This document shows, in pieces, positions 24,621-34,724 of a DNA stretch of 64,000 nt. The stretch covers positions 372,001-436,000 of the forward strand of contig BPGO01000001.1 of the NCBI GenBank assembly GCA_026003075.1. The letters run 5' to 3'. Every line of letters starts with the position of its first letter. Position 1 is the first letter of the stretch. The notes beneath the pieces were generated by a model. It had not been told where the DNA came from. It made no database searches and was given only the letters and a program-made list of their open reading frames with translations. Source of the stretch: Fimbriimonadales bacterium (GTDB lineage Bacteria; Armatimonadota; Fimbriimonadia; Fimbriimonadales; GBS-DC). Position numbers and translations under genes: made by a program.

Positions 24621-25369
24621 ATGAGGCAGAACATGGCGCGTCGAGCGTTCTTCGGGCTGATACTGCTGGGGGTGGTGTTCGGGCTGACGGGCTGCCGCGG
24701 CACAACTTGGAGCAAAAAAGAGGAAGTGCGCATCGGACAGGAAGTCGCCGCCGAAGTCGAGAAAGCCTACAAACTTGACCCCGACCCCGCCGTGCAACAA
24801 CGCGTGCAACTCATCGGGCAACGCCTCGTGGCAGTGGCAGGCGATAAGGACTTCAAGTTCTCGTTCAAGGTGCTCGCAGAGCAAAGAGATTAACGCCTTC
24901 GCCCTGCCGGGCGGCCCGATCTATGTCTTTCGCGGGCTGATTGACTCTGGTGGGGGACGACGACGATATGTTGGCAGGCGTGCTGGCGCACGAGATAGCC
25001 CATGTGAACCGTCGGCACGCGAATAAGCAATACACGCAAGGGTTATGGCGCGGTATTCTCATCGCTACTGTGACGCGCGGCAGTGTACGCGACGCTGCCG
25101 AAATCGCCGACGCCCTCATGCAACTGCGCTATAGCCGCGAACACGAATACGAGGCAGACCGTCTGGGGGTGGAATACACCTACAAAGCGGGCTACGACCC
25201 GCACGGACTGCTGAAGTTCCTGATGATTCTGCAACGCGAAGAGAAGATTGGCAATCGCTGGATTGAGACGAACCTGCGCACGCACCCGTTCTCCGATCGA
25301 CGCGCCGCCGAGATACGCAAGCACATCGAGCGCGTCACGAAACAGCCCGCACGGGAGGTCAGCCTGTGA
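24621..25369 (+). pseudogene. M48 lipoprotein peptidase with two frameshifts
   Basis: The pieces together give a full M48 peptidase of the BepA/YfgC kind. Frame 1 has the lipoprotein signal (LILLGVVFGLTGC) to KVLAEQ at about 24885. Frame 2 carries KEINAFALPGGPIYVFRGLI to about 24945. Frame 3 has VGDDDDMLAGVLAHEIAHVN, with the HEIAH zinc motif, and runs to the stop. Each shift is explained by one extra base (an extra C near 24886, an extra T near 24946). Outer-membrane-protein quality control would be the intact role. It is either a young pseudogene or carries sequence errors; the promoter is intact and the codons outside the breaks are not decayed. The next gene overlaps its stop. Confidence 0.8.
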
Positions 25370-26074
25370 AAGTCGCGGCGATTGTACCTGCCTACAACGA
25401 GGCGACCCGCATCGAGCGCGTGCTGGGCGTGTTGACACAATGCCCTTCCCTGCACGAGATTATCGTGGTTAACGACGGCAGCCTCGACGACACCGCGACC
25501 GTCGCGCTCCAGTTCGCGCAGCACCAAGCAACCCCCAACACCCCACCCGTGCGCGTGATTAACCTGCCCGTCAATCGGGGCAAGGGCGGCGCGATGTTTG
25601 CCGGCGCGACTGCCACCGACGCTGATGTGATTATCTTTTTTGATGCCGACCTAATCGGACTGAAGCCTGAGCATGTAGAGCGGATTCTGAAGCCGGTGCT
25701 GGAAGGTGAAGTCGCGATGTCCATTGGCGTGTTTCGCGGCGGACGCTTGAGTACCGACATGGCGCAGATTCTGGTGCCCTACATCAGCGGACAACGCGCC
25801 TTGCTACGCGGAGTTGTTCACCGAAATCCCGGGCATCGAGCGCACGCGCTCCGGGGTGGAAATCGCGCTCACGCTCCACTTTCGGCGACACCGCTATCCC
25901 GTCGCGATGGTAACGGTAGAGGGCGTTACGCACACCATGAAAGAGGAAAAACTCGGCTGGGCGCGGGGCGTGTGGGCACGGGCGAAAATGTACGCCGAAA
26001 TCGGTAAGGCGTTCCTGCGATATACCCGCCTGAGCGACCTGCGCCACAAACTGCTGCTCAAACGGGAGGAGTAG
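25366..26074 (+). pseudogene. Glycosyltransferase family 2 with one frameshift
   Basis: GTG 25366 behind GGGAGG opens a GT2 domain: VAAIVPAYNEATRIERVLGV, IIVVNDGSLDDT, NRGKGGAMFAG and IIFFDADLIGLKPEHVERIL (DAD is the metal site). At about 25810 the frame breaks; one extra G (CGCGGAG for CGCGAG) restores ELFTEIPGIERTRSGVEIAL and a proper end at 26074. The intact protein would be about 235 aa, as for short UDP-sugar or dolichol-phosphate-mannose-synthase-like GT2 enzymes. It overlaps the broken M48 gene and precedes rsmI by 1 nt. Same caveat: mutation or sequencing error. Confidence 0.8.
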
Positions 26075-26075
26075 C

Positions 26076-26756
26076 ATGGCGGGCACGCTCTATGTGGTCG
26101 CCACCCCCATCGGCAACCTGCAAGACATCACGCTCCGCGCCCTGGAGACCCTGAAAACCGTTGACCTCATCACCGCTGAAGACACACGCCATACCAAAAA
26201 ACTGCTCCGGCACTACGGCATCGAGACCCCCCTGATGAGTTTTCACCAGCACTCCGGCGCAGGGCGCATCGAGCAGATTATCCGCCGCATCCAGCGGGGC
26301 GAGTCGGTGGCGCTGGTGACCGACGCAGGCACGCCCGGAATCTCCGACCCCGGCGGCGCTTTGGTGGAGGCGGCGCACCAGGCGGGGATTCGCGTGGTTC
26401 CCGTGCCAGGAGCAAGCGCCGTCACGACACTCCTTTCCGTCGCGGGGTTGCCCGCACATCGATTTCGGTTCGAGGGGTTTCCCCCACGCAAAGAGGGCGC
26501 ACGGCGCCAACTCTTCGAGAAAATTCAGGGTGAGGACGCGCCTGTCGTATTCTACGAATCCCCACACCGCCTCCTCAAGACGCTCCAAACCGCTTATGAG
26601 GTCTTGGGTGACTGCCCCGTGGTCGTCGGGCGCGAGTTGACCAAGCAGTTCGAGGAGGTGTTTCGCGGCACACTCCGCGAAGCGATCGTCCATTGGCAAG
26701 CAAAACCGCCCAAAGGTGAGTTCACGATTGTGTTGGCGCCGCTGGCGAGTCGGTGA
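26076..26756 (+). CDS. rsmI: 16S rRNA 2'-O-ribose methyltransferase RsmI
   Basis: 226-aa SAM-dependent methylase (tetrapyrrole-methylase fold) that modifies C1402 of 16S rRNA. Diagnostic N-terminus TLYVVATPIGNLQDITLRAL, then AEDTRHTKKLLRHYGI, FHQH, VALVTDAGTPGISDPG and RELTKQFEEVFRGTL. Shorter than E. coli RsmI (286 aa) because the usual C-terminal part after the EFTIVLAP segment is missing, as in several thermophiles. GGGAGGAG lies 4 nt before the ATG. Confidence 0.96.
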   Translation: MAGTLYVVATPIGNLQDITLRALETLKTVDLITAEDTRHTKKLLRHYGIETPLMSFHQHSGAGRIEQIIRRIQRGESVALVTDAGTPGISDPGGALVEAAHQAGIRVVPVPGASAVTTLLSVAGLPAHRFRFEGFPPRKEGARRQLFEKIQGEDAPVVFYESPHRLLKTLQTAYEVLGDCPVVVGRELTKQFEEVFRGTLREAIVHWQAKPPKGEFTIVLAPLASR

Positions 26757-26818
26757 TTTCCGTTTTGCCCCATTCCCCTATGTAAGAGCCGAGGCGCAAG
26801 CGTCGCCTGCCCAGTACA

Positions 26819-28365
<1,547 letters not shown>

Positions 28366-28376
<11 letters not shown>

Positions 28377-28770
28377 AACGACCTTCACCGTCTTCGCCCG
28401 TATCACGCGAGCGGAAGATGCGCTTCACAAAGGTAATTAGCTCCTGGGGATTGAACGGTTTGGTGAGATACATATCGACGCCCTCTTGCCAGCCGCGAAA
28501 CACATCCTGATCTTGCGCTTTCGCGGTCAGCATAATCACGGGCAGCTCCGCCGTTTCGGGATTGCGACGCAGGTTGCGTAGCACCTCGAAACCGTCCATG
28601 TAGGGCATCATCACATCCAGCACCACCAAATCAGGCTTTTCGGAAGCGACTTTTTCCAGCGCCTCTTTGCCGTCATGCGCCGTGACTACATTGTAGCCCT
28701 GTCGCTCCAGGTTCACCTGAATCAGGCGCACGATATGCCGTTCGTCATCTACTACCAGTATCTTCTTCAT
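28366..28770 (-). CDS. Stand-alone response regulator (CheY-like receiver)
   Basis: 134-aa receiver domain. KKILVVDDERHIVRLIQVNL gives the acidic pocket (Asp8, Asp9), LVVLDVMMPYMDGFEVLRN has the phospho-acceptor Asp52, and YLTKPFNPQEL the conserved Lys. The last 15 residues are an acidic tail without a DNA-binding domain. It must act by protein contact. No histidine kinase is in the window. A GGTACAAT element is at 28803-28810. Confidence 0.93.
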
Positions 28771-28802
28771 CGATAATCCTCCGCGCGGTTATAGGTATCG
28801 AT

Positions 28803-28808
28803 ATTGTA
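28803..28808 (-). promoter_or_regulatory. Predicted -10 of the response-regulator gene
   Basis: GGTACAAT on the minus strand, 32 nt before the start codon, leaving room for GGAGG. Confidence 0.5.
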
Positions 28809-28905
28809 CCCAATCCACAGTGCCTACTCGTTAGGCGCGTCCGCGCGTAGTTAGGTTCCTAAGAAATTATAGGCGCGCACAACCAATTTCTGAAGAGACT
28901 CCAAT

Positions 28906-30060
28906 CTATCCCAAGCTTTGCGCAACGCGCGGGTTCACGATTTTGCCGCCATGCGCGACCAGCGTTTCGCGGGCAATCTCGTCCGCGATGTCGGGGTTCG
29001 GTTCCGAAAGCATGCCCACTTTGTGGAGATGTGCAATCAGATTGTACACATTGCGGCTATAGAGCATGCTGGCGTCGACAGGGAGGGTGGCGGGCAGGTT
29101 CACTGCCCCGACAATCGTGATGCCGTTATGCTGGATGGTTTCCCCTGGCTGGGTCAGATCGCAGTTGCCGCCCCATTCCGCCGCCAAATCGATAATAACG
29201 CTGCCGGGAGACATCGCTTCCACCACGCGACGCGGGATCAGCAGCGGCGCTCGCTTGCCAGGCACAGCCGCTGTGGTGATGATGACCTCGTGCTTCACCA
29301 CATGCTCGCCCAGCAGGTCTTGCTGGCGGCGCAGCGTCTCTTCCTCCAAGGCACGGGCATAGCCGCCCGTCGTCTCCGCCTGAGCGACTTCGAGGGGAAT
29401 CTCCACAAACTTCGCGCCGACGCTTTCCACCTGCTCGCGTGTGGCAGGGCGTACATCGTAGCCCGACACCGCGGCGCCCAGCCGTTTCGCAGTCGCCATC
29501 GCCTGCAAACCTGCCACCCCCGCCCCAATCACAAACACACGCGCAGGCGACACCGTGCCTGCCGCACTCATCAGCAAGGGAAACATGCTCGGCAGGAGAT
29601 TCGCCGCCAGAAGCACCGCTTTATAGCCCGCCACCGTCGCCATCGAAGAGAGCGCGTCCATGCTCTGGGCACGGGTAATGCGCGGGATTAACTCCATCGC
29701 GAACGCGGTCGCGCCACGCTCCGCCAACTGCGCCACGCCCTGCGGACGGAACAACGGCTCCATAAAGCCGATCCATATCTGCCCTAGGCGCACCGAGGGT
29801 AGGTCGTCGTTGAAGTGTGGATTTGCACCGGCTGTGCGGACGGTAAGCACCACCTCTGCCGTCTCCAACACGGACTCGCGCGTGGGCAGCACGGTCGCGC
29901 CCGCAGACCGGTACGCCTCGTCTGTGTGGAATGCGCCAACCCCTGCCCCCGATTGCACCACAACCTCAAAACCCAGTTTTGTGTATTGGGCAACCAGCGC
30001 AGGGATAAGTGCAACGCGCCGCTCGTTGGGATAACTCTCCTGCAGGACGCCTATTTTCAT
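28906..30060 (-). CDS. pntAA: NAD(P) transhydrogenase alpha subunit (PntAA type)
   Basis: 384-aa NAD-binding subunit of proton-translocating transhydrogenase. Seen: IGVLQESYPNERRVALIPAL, the AlaDH/PNT dinucleotide site VFVIGAGVAGLQAMATAKRL, GYDVRPATREQVESVGAKFV, VIITTAAVPGKRAPLLIPR and EWGGNCDLTQPGE. It lacks the membrane part, as expected for the three-gene form, yet no pntAB or pntB follows: the next genes are a response regulator and a small membrane protein. The partners must be elsewhere. The start is 7 nt from a TACAAT with no ribosome site. Confidence 0.92.
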   Translation of the reverse strand: MKIGVLQESYPNERRVALIPALVAQYTKLGFEVVVQSGAGVGAFHTDEAYRSAGATVLPTRESVLETAEVVLTVRTAGANPHFNDDLPSVRLGQIWIGFMEPLFRPQGVAQLAERGATAFAMELIPRITRAQSMDALSSMATVAGYKAVLLAANLLPSMFPLLMSAAGTVSPARVFVIGAGVAGLQAMATAKRLGAAVSGYDVRPATREQVESVGAKFVEIPLEVAQAETTGGYARALEEETLRRQQDLLGEHVVKHEVIITTAAVPGKRAPLLIPRRVVEAMSPGSVIIDLAAEWGGNCDLTQPGETIQHNGITIVGAVNLPATLPVDASMLYSRNVYNLIAHLHKVGMLSEPNPDIADEIARETLVAHGGKIVNPRVAQSLG

Positions 30061-30067
30061 CGCGCCA

Positions 30068-30091
30068 ATTGTACCTGTGCGCAGGTATAAT
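30068..30091. promoter_or_regulatory. Symmetric divergent promoter pntAA / 30099 gene
   Basis: Near-perfect palindrome made of two back-to-back elements: TACAAT on the minus strand (30068-30073) and TATAAT on the plus strand (30086-30091), both preceded by CAGG. Each hexamer is 7 nt from its start codon (30060 minus, 30099 plus). A nearly identical copy is at 61051-61072. Confidence 0.65.
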
Positions 30092-30098
30092 CCTACCG

Positions 30099-30935
30099 AT
30101 GCTACGGGTCGGATTGGGGGCGTTACTTGGCGCAGCCGCCGGTGTGTTCGCCGCCACGGGTTGGCTCCTGTTCACAGGCGGCGCAAACTTCGTTGCGAGC
30201 GTGTTGACCGTGTTGATGCTGATAGGATTTGGCGGGATTGGGGGCGCAGTCGCTGGCTTGCTCTGGGCAAGGCGTGTGCCCCCGATGTTGCCCCACTACC
30301 GCGAGGAACACTTACGCCTGCGCCACATGGCGCAGCAGATTCGAACCAACTTACAACAGATGACGGGAGTCAAAAGCGCCTATCCCGAACTGGATGAAAT
30401 CCTCGCGAAAGACGCCGACCTGCGCCAGAAAGCCACCCGACTGCGCCTGCAAATCGAGCGTCAAGCGAGACGAGGGCTGTCATGGCAAGACCACCTGAGC
30501 GTCGCCCTGGACGCTCTACGCGAGGGCACGCTCGGCAGCTTCAAACGCTCTGAATGGGTCTGGCGCGTCTACCGCGCCAAGCTGGAACGCGAACTGAACG
30601 CGATTGGGCGCAAACTGGAGCGTAATCGCGACGGGCATTTAGAAAACATGCTGCAACGCGCCTACCGCCAGAAAGCGCGCGAGCTCGCAAGCTTCCAGAA
30701 CCTGGAGCGCACGCTCCAAACGCTCGAAAACGAAAGCACGATGATTACCACCAGCGTGGAGAACCTGCTCATGGAGACGATTCGGCTTAGCGCCGCACCC
30801 CGCAGCGCGACCCCCCAAACCGATGCCCTACTCGAACCGCTCCGCAAACAGATTCAGGCATACGAACAAGCCCTCGACGAAATCTATCGCACCCCCCAAG
30901 AAGACGAAACAGAGACCGCTTGGCTGCGACCCTAA
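30099..30935 (+). CDS. Membrane-anchored coiled-coil protein of unknown function
   Basis: 278-aa protein. Two N-terminal transmembrane helices (RVGLGALLGAAAGVFAATGW and VLTVLMLIGFGGIGGAVAGL) lead into about 200 residues of basic, coiled-coil-forming helix (ELNAIGRKLERNRDGHLENM and similar). No catalytic motif. ATG 30099 is 7 nt after TATAAT and there is no Shine-Dalgarno, so it should be translated from a leaderless mRNA. The longer frame from 30009 would run through the promoter. Divergent from pntAA; no functional link is evident. Confidence 0.75.
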   Translation: MLRVGLGALLGAAAGVFAATGWLLFTGGANFVASVLTVLMLIGFGGIGGAVAGLLWARRVPPMLPHYREEHLRLRHMAQQIRTNLQQMTGVKSAYPELDEILAKDADLRQKATRLRLQIERQARRGLSWQDHLSVALDALREGTLGSFKRSEWVWRVYRAKLERELNAIGRKLERNRDGHLENMLQRAYRQKARELASFQNLERTLQTLENESTMITTSVENLLMETIRLSAAPRSATPQTDALLEPLRKQIQAYEQALDEIYRTPQEDETETAWLRP

Positions 30936-31039
30936 TGCGCTATGAGAATGTTCAAACAAACGCATAGATACTCAACCACTCTCGCGCGCCGTTGATCACC
31001 CCAGCGTGCGCATGCTGTGCATGCCATAATTAACCCGCT

Positions 31040-32032
31040 ATGCAACGCGCTCGGAATGTAGTGGTTATCGCCACACGCCGCAGTCCCGACTCGGTCTCAA
31101 TCGCGCAGTATTACGCCCAGAAGCGACAGCTGCCGAACACGCATGTCTTTACTATCGACTGCGTGCCTCAAGAAGAGGTCGCGCTGGCAGAATACCGCGA
31201 CACGATAGAGGAACCCGTGATGGAGTTGCTGCGCCAGCGCGGATTGGAACAGAGCGTCGATTATTTGGTGCTGACGAAAGGCGTGCCGCTGCGCATTCGC
31301 GAAGGGGGGTTCTCGGTAGATTGTGCACTGATGTGTGCCCCCCTCAAACGCCCGTTCAACAGCCAGCCGCGCGAATCGAACCTGAACCCCTACTTCGGCA
31401 AAAACGAACAATTTTCCCGTCGCAAGTACGGCTTCTACTTGGCAACCCGCCTCGACGGCTACACGATGCAACAGATCCGCGACCTTATCGACAATAGTCT
31501 GAAAGCGCGACGCGCCAACGGCGTGTTCGTCTTAGATTTGGATCCTAAACGCAACAGCGGGGGCTATCGCGTAATTAACGACAGCATGCGCGCCGCCGCG
31601 AAACTGCTCAAACAGCGCGGGTTCGAAGTCATCCTCGATGAGGACGAAGCGTTCGTCGGGGCAGTGCGCGACATCATGGGCTACTACTCTTGGGGCAGCA
31701 ACGACCACAAGTTCAACAAACTCAGCTATCGCAGTCTACGGTTTCGCCCGGGCGCGATTGCGGAGACGGCCGTCTCCACCAGCGCGCGCACCTTTCAGGT
31801 AACCGATAAGGGTCAGTCGCTGATTGCAGACCTGATCGCCCAGGGCGCGACAGGGGTCAAGGGGTATGTGTCGGAGCCCTACGCGGCTGCCCTGTGCCGC
31901 GCGGAGATGATGTTCGATTGCTACACGCGCGGACGCACCATCGCCGAGAGCCTCTGGGCGGCAAGCCCCTTCATCCTTTGGAAAGATCTGGTGGTGGGCG
32001 ACCCCCTCTGCGCCCCGTTCGCAAGGGGCTGA
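31040..32032 (+). CDS. TIGR03790-family protein (exosortase-associated)
   Basis: 330-aa protein recognised by its start (RNVVVIATRRSPDSVSIAQY, then YAQKRQLP), followed by ITKGVPLRI-like LTKGVPLRIREGGFSVDCAL and the C-terminal GATGVKGYVSEPYAAALCRA and RTIAESLWAASPFILWKDLV. As I recall, TIGR03790 is an uncharacterised family confined to genomes that encode an exosortase, which fits the PEP-CTERM gene at 48.3 kb. No signal peptide is obvious here, although many relatives are exported. CATAAT lies 9 nt before the ATG. Function unknown. Confidence 0.82.
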   Translation: MQRARNVVVIATRRSPDSVSIAQYYAQKRQLPNTHVFTIDCVPQEEVALAEYRDTIEEPVMELLRQRGLEQSVDYLVLTKGVPLRIREGGFSVDCALMCAPLKRPFNSQPRESNLNPYFGKNEQFSRRKYGFYLATRLDGYTMQQIRDLIDNSLKARRANGVFVLDLDPKRNSGGYRVINDSMRAAAKLLKQRGFEVILDEDEAFVGAVRDIMGYYSWGSNDHKFNKLSYRSLRFRPGAIAETAVSTSARTFQVTDKGQSLIADLIAQGATGVKGYVSEPYAAALCRAEMMFDCYTRGRTIAESLWAASPFILWKDLVVGDPLCAPFARG

Positions 32033-32067
32033 CAGGAACAACGCCCCCCGTTGCGAATCGATAGGCT

Positions 32068-32760
32068 ATGCCCCATAACGGCGTCGATGACGCGGTGCAG
32101 ATGGAATCGCTCCTGGAGCAGATTCGCGCGAAGGGGGTGCGCGATGAGCGGGTGTTGGACGCCATACGCCAAACGCCTCGTCACCTGTTCGTGCCCGAAA
32201 GCCACCGCCCTTACGCCTATACCGATCACGCCTTGCCTATCGGCGAGGGGCAAACCATCTCCCAGCCGTCGCTCGTGGCGCAAATGACGCAGATTCTGGA
32301 ACTGACGGGCAATGAAAATGTGCTGGAAATCGGTACCGGGTCAGGCTATCAGACGGCGATTCTGCGTCGCCTGAGCATGCGCCTGACCACCATCGAGCGG
32401 TTCCCGCGTCTCACGCTCCAAGCGTACCGCAATCTCCAATTCCTCAACCTGCCCCCGATTACTTTCGTGATGGGCGACGGCACCTGTGGCTTCCCCCCCT
32501 ACGCGCCTTATGATTGCATCTTGGTCACTGCAGGCGCGCCGCCCAAAATCCCTCAGCCTTTGCTTGACCAACTCAGTCCTAATGGGGGTAAACTTCTGTT
32601 GCCGTTGGGGTCGCGCGAGTATCAACTGCTGACGCGCGTAACCAAGCACGGAACACGCATCCGCGCCAAGACCTTCGGCGAATGCATGTTCGTGCCTCTG
32701 GTAGGTAAATACGGCTGGCAACCCGACGAGGTGGAACCATGGCGACAACCATCACGATAA
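32068..32760 (+). CDS. pcm: Protein-L-isoaspartate O-methyltransferase
   Basis: 230-aa SAM methylase that repairs isoaspartyl residues in aged proteins, useful to a thermophile. Seen: VLDAIRQTPRHLFVPESHRP, AYTDHALPIGEGQTISQPSL, VLEIGTGSGYQTAILRRL (SAM loop) and DCILVTAGAPPKIPQPLLDQ. ATG 32068 is used; ATG 32101 (MESLLEQ) is a possible shorter start. The 3' end overlaps the enoyl-CoA hydratase start by 22 nt, so the two are coupled. Confidence 0.95.
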   Translation: MPHNGVDDAVQMESLLEQIRAKGVRDERVLDAIRQTPRHLFVPESHRPYAYTDHALPIGEGQTISQPSLVAQMTQILELTGNENVLEIGTGSGYQTAILRRLSMRLTTIERFPRLTLQAYRNLQFLNLPPITFVMGDGTCGFPPYAPYDCILVTAGAPPKIPQPLLDQLSPNGGKLLLPLGSREYQLLTRVTKHGTRIRAKTFGECMFVPLVGKYGWQPDEVEPWRQPSR

Positions 32761-33527
32761 CACGCACGCCGCCCATTACACGCATCGCACTGAACCGTCC
32801 CGAGGTACATAATGCCTTCAACGAAACGCTGATTGCCGAGCTGACCGAGGCGTTCGAATCACTGCGCGAGGACGAAGCGACGCGCGTGGTGATTCTGCAG
32901 GGCGAGGGGAAGTCGTTCTGCGCAGGCGCCGACCTGAACTGGATGGGCAAAATGGTGAACTACAGTTTCACCGAGAACTTAGACGACGCCCGCGCACTGT
33001 CGCGCATGTTCGAGGCGATCGATCTCTGTCCCAAGCCTGTGGTGGGGCGCATTCACGGCGCAGCGATGGGCGGTGGCGCAGGGCTGGCCGCCGTGTGCGA
33101 TATCGCCATCGCGACCCCCGAAGCGCGGTTTGCCTTCAGCGAGGTGAAACTTGGCTTGATCCCCGCCGTGATTACGCCCTATGTGCTGCGCAAAATCGGC
33201 TATGGGCACGCCCGTGCCCTGTTTATATCGGGTGAACGGTTTGATGCGGAGACCGCGCTGCGTATCGGCTTAGTGCAGCGCGTCGTTGCGGCGGAGCAGT
33301 TGGATACAGAGATCAACGCAGTCGTGGGGAACCTGTTGCAGAACGGTCCGAACGCCATCGCGGCGGCGAAAATGCTCCTCCATGCCGCGCTGGTGCTTCC
33401 TGCCGACGAGCTGCGCTCGCTGACGATTGCCCGCATCGCGGAGCTGCGGGTGAGCGAAGAAGGACAAGAAGGCATTCGCGCCTTCTTGGAGAAACGGAAG
33501 CCCAAGTTCGCCATCGATTTAGGATAG
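32739..33527 (+). CDS. Enoyl-CoA hydratase/isomerase family protein
   Basis: 262-aa crotonase-fold protein. ITRIALNRPEVHNAFNETLI at the N-terminus, the oxyanion stretch GKSFCAGADLNWMGKM and the active-site region GRIHGAAMGGGAGLAAVCDI, with FAFSEVKLGLIPAVITPYVL after it. The pair of glutamates needed for hydration cannot be assigned with certainty, so methylglutaconyl-CoA hydratase, the closest style (SEVKLGLIPA), is a guess. It may take part in leucine or fatty-acid breakdown and feed electrons to ETF. Confidence 0.9.
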   Translation: MATTITITRTPPITRIALNRPEVHNAFNETLIAELTEAFESLREDEATRVVILQGEGKSFCAGADLNWMGKMVNYSFTENLDDARALSRMFEAIDLCPKPVVGRIHGAAMGGGAGLAAVCDIAIATPEARFAFSEVKLGLIPAVITPYVLRKIGYGHARALFISGERFDAETALRIGLVQRVVAAEQLDTEINAVVGNLLQNGPNAIAAAKMLLHAALVLPADELRSLTIARIAELRVSEEGQEGIRAFLEKRKPKFAIDLG

Positions 33528-33588
33528 GCTTCTCGCTTCGTTTGAACACCGCCATTCGAGCGAAGCGGGAATCCCTATGGAGGGTTCT

Positions 33589-34557
33589 ATGAGTGTCAAG
33601 CGTATCGGAATACTGACGAGCGGGGGCGATTCGCCCGGAATGAACGCCGCCATCCGCGCGGTGGTGCGCAGCGCCATCTACTACGGGCTGGAAGTATATG
33701 GCATCAAGCGGGGCTATGCAGGGCTGCTCAAGGAAGAAATCGAACCGATGACGACGCTCTCCGTCGGGGGGATTATCAATCGGGGCGGCACGATCCTGCG
33801 TTCGGCGCGGTGCGAGGAGTTCAAAACACCCGAAGGCTTACAGAAAGGCGCAGCCGTCTTGGATAAGTACGGCATCGATGCGTTGGTGATTATCGGCGGC
33901 GATGGCTCGATGCGTGGCGGCGTGGAACTGAGCCAAATCAGCCCCGTCAAAGTGATGGGGCTGCCCGGCACCATCGACAACGACATTCCCGGCACCGATT
34001 ACTCCATCGGCTTCGACACCGCCGTGAACACTGCGCTGGATGCCATCGACAAAGTGCGCGATACCGCTTACTCCCATGACCGTGTGTTTGTCATCGAGGT
34101 CATGGGCAGGCACAAGGGGTTTATCGCGCTGGAGGTGGGGCTGGCAGGCGGCGCCGAGGCGATCCTCATCCCCGAAGTGCCCTACGATTTAGTGGACCTG
34201 TTGGACAAGTTGCGGGAGGGCTACGACCGCGGCAAGACCTCCAGCATCATCGTCGTGGCGGAAGGCGCTGCGCGGGCAGAGGATGTGAAACAGTTCCTGC
34301 AAGAGCATACGCCCTATCACCTGCGCGCGCTGGTACTGGGACATATGCAGCGCGGGGGCGCACCGACCGCGTTCGACCGTGTGCTGGCAACGCAACTGGG
34401 CGTGTTCGCCGTGCAACGCCTTCTGGACGGACACACCAACGAGATGGTCGGCGTGGAAGGCGGGCGACTCGTCGCCGTGCCCATCGAATACATCCAAACC
34501 GCAACGAAGACCATCGACCTACGCAAACTGGAAGTGGCAAGCATGATGGCGATTTAG
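33589..34557 (+). CDS. pfkA: ATP-dependent 6-phosphofructokinase
   Basis: 322-aa glycolytic enzyme. IGILTSGGDSPGMNAAIRAV is the ATP site, VIIGGDGSMRG and PGTIDNDIPGTDYSIGFDTA the fructose-6-phosphate and catalytic region (TIDND, with Asp acting as base), and VEVMGRHKGFIAL-like VIEVMGRHKGFIALEVGLAG follows. The Gly in GGDGS marks an ATP rather than PPi enzyme. ATG 33589 has GGAGGG at good spacing; 33577 would add four residues. A CGCTTCG/CGAAGCG dyad precedes it. Confidence 0.96.
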   Translation: MSVKRIGILTSGGDSPGMNAAIRAVVRSAIYYGLEVYGIKRGYAGLLKEEIEPMTTLSVGGIINRGGTILRSARCEEFKTPEGLQKGAAVLDKYGIDALVIIGGDGSMRGGVELSQISPVKVMGLPGTIDNDIPGTDYSIGFDTAVNTALDAIDKVRDTAYSHDRVFVIEVMGRHKGFIALEVGLAGGAEAILIPEVPYDLVDLLDKLREGYDRGKTSSIIVVAEGAARAEDVKQFLQEHTPYHLRALVLGHMQRGGAPTAFDRVLATQLGVFAVQRLLDGHTNEMVGVEGGRLVAVPIEYIQTATKTIDLRKLEVASMMAI

Positions 34558-34724
34558 AGACTGTTTGGGAAGGCGTGCAGGCTCTAATCACCATAAGACG
34601 ACCTACCTATCCGTACGCAAACGCAAACTCAATGCGCAAGGACTATCTCTGCATGCGCATCCGACCAACCTATCTCTTCGGCGCGAGGGATGCAGATCGT
34701 CTAAGAAGGTAGAATTGCGCTAAT

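Noticed and set aside
26757-26818. AGGCG/CGCCT hairpin between rsmI and purA as a bidirectional terminator
   Set aside because: Five-base stem without T-tracts on either strand; too weak to list.
28918-29691. 257-codon plus-strand frame opposite pntAA
   Set aside because: Antisense shadow; Arg- and His-rich with no recognisable domain.
33533-33576. Hairpin CGCTTCG/CGAAGCG before pfkA as a riboswitch or terminator
   Set aside because: Stem of only 7 bp with a long loop and no T-tract. It does not resemble any riboswitch I know; kept only as a remark on pfkA.
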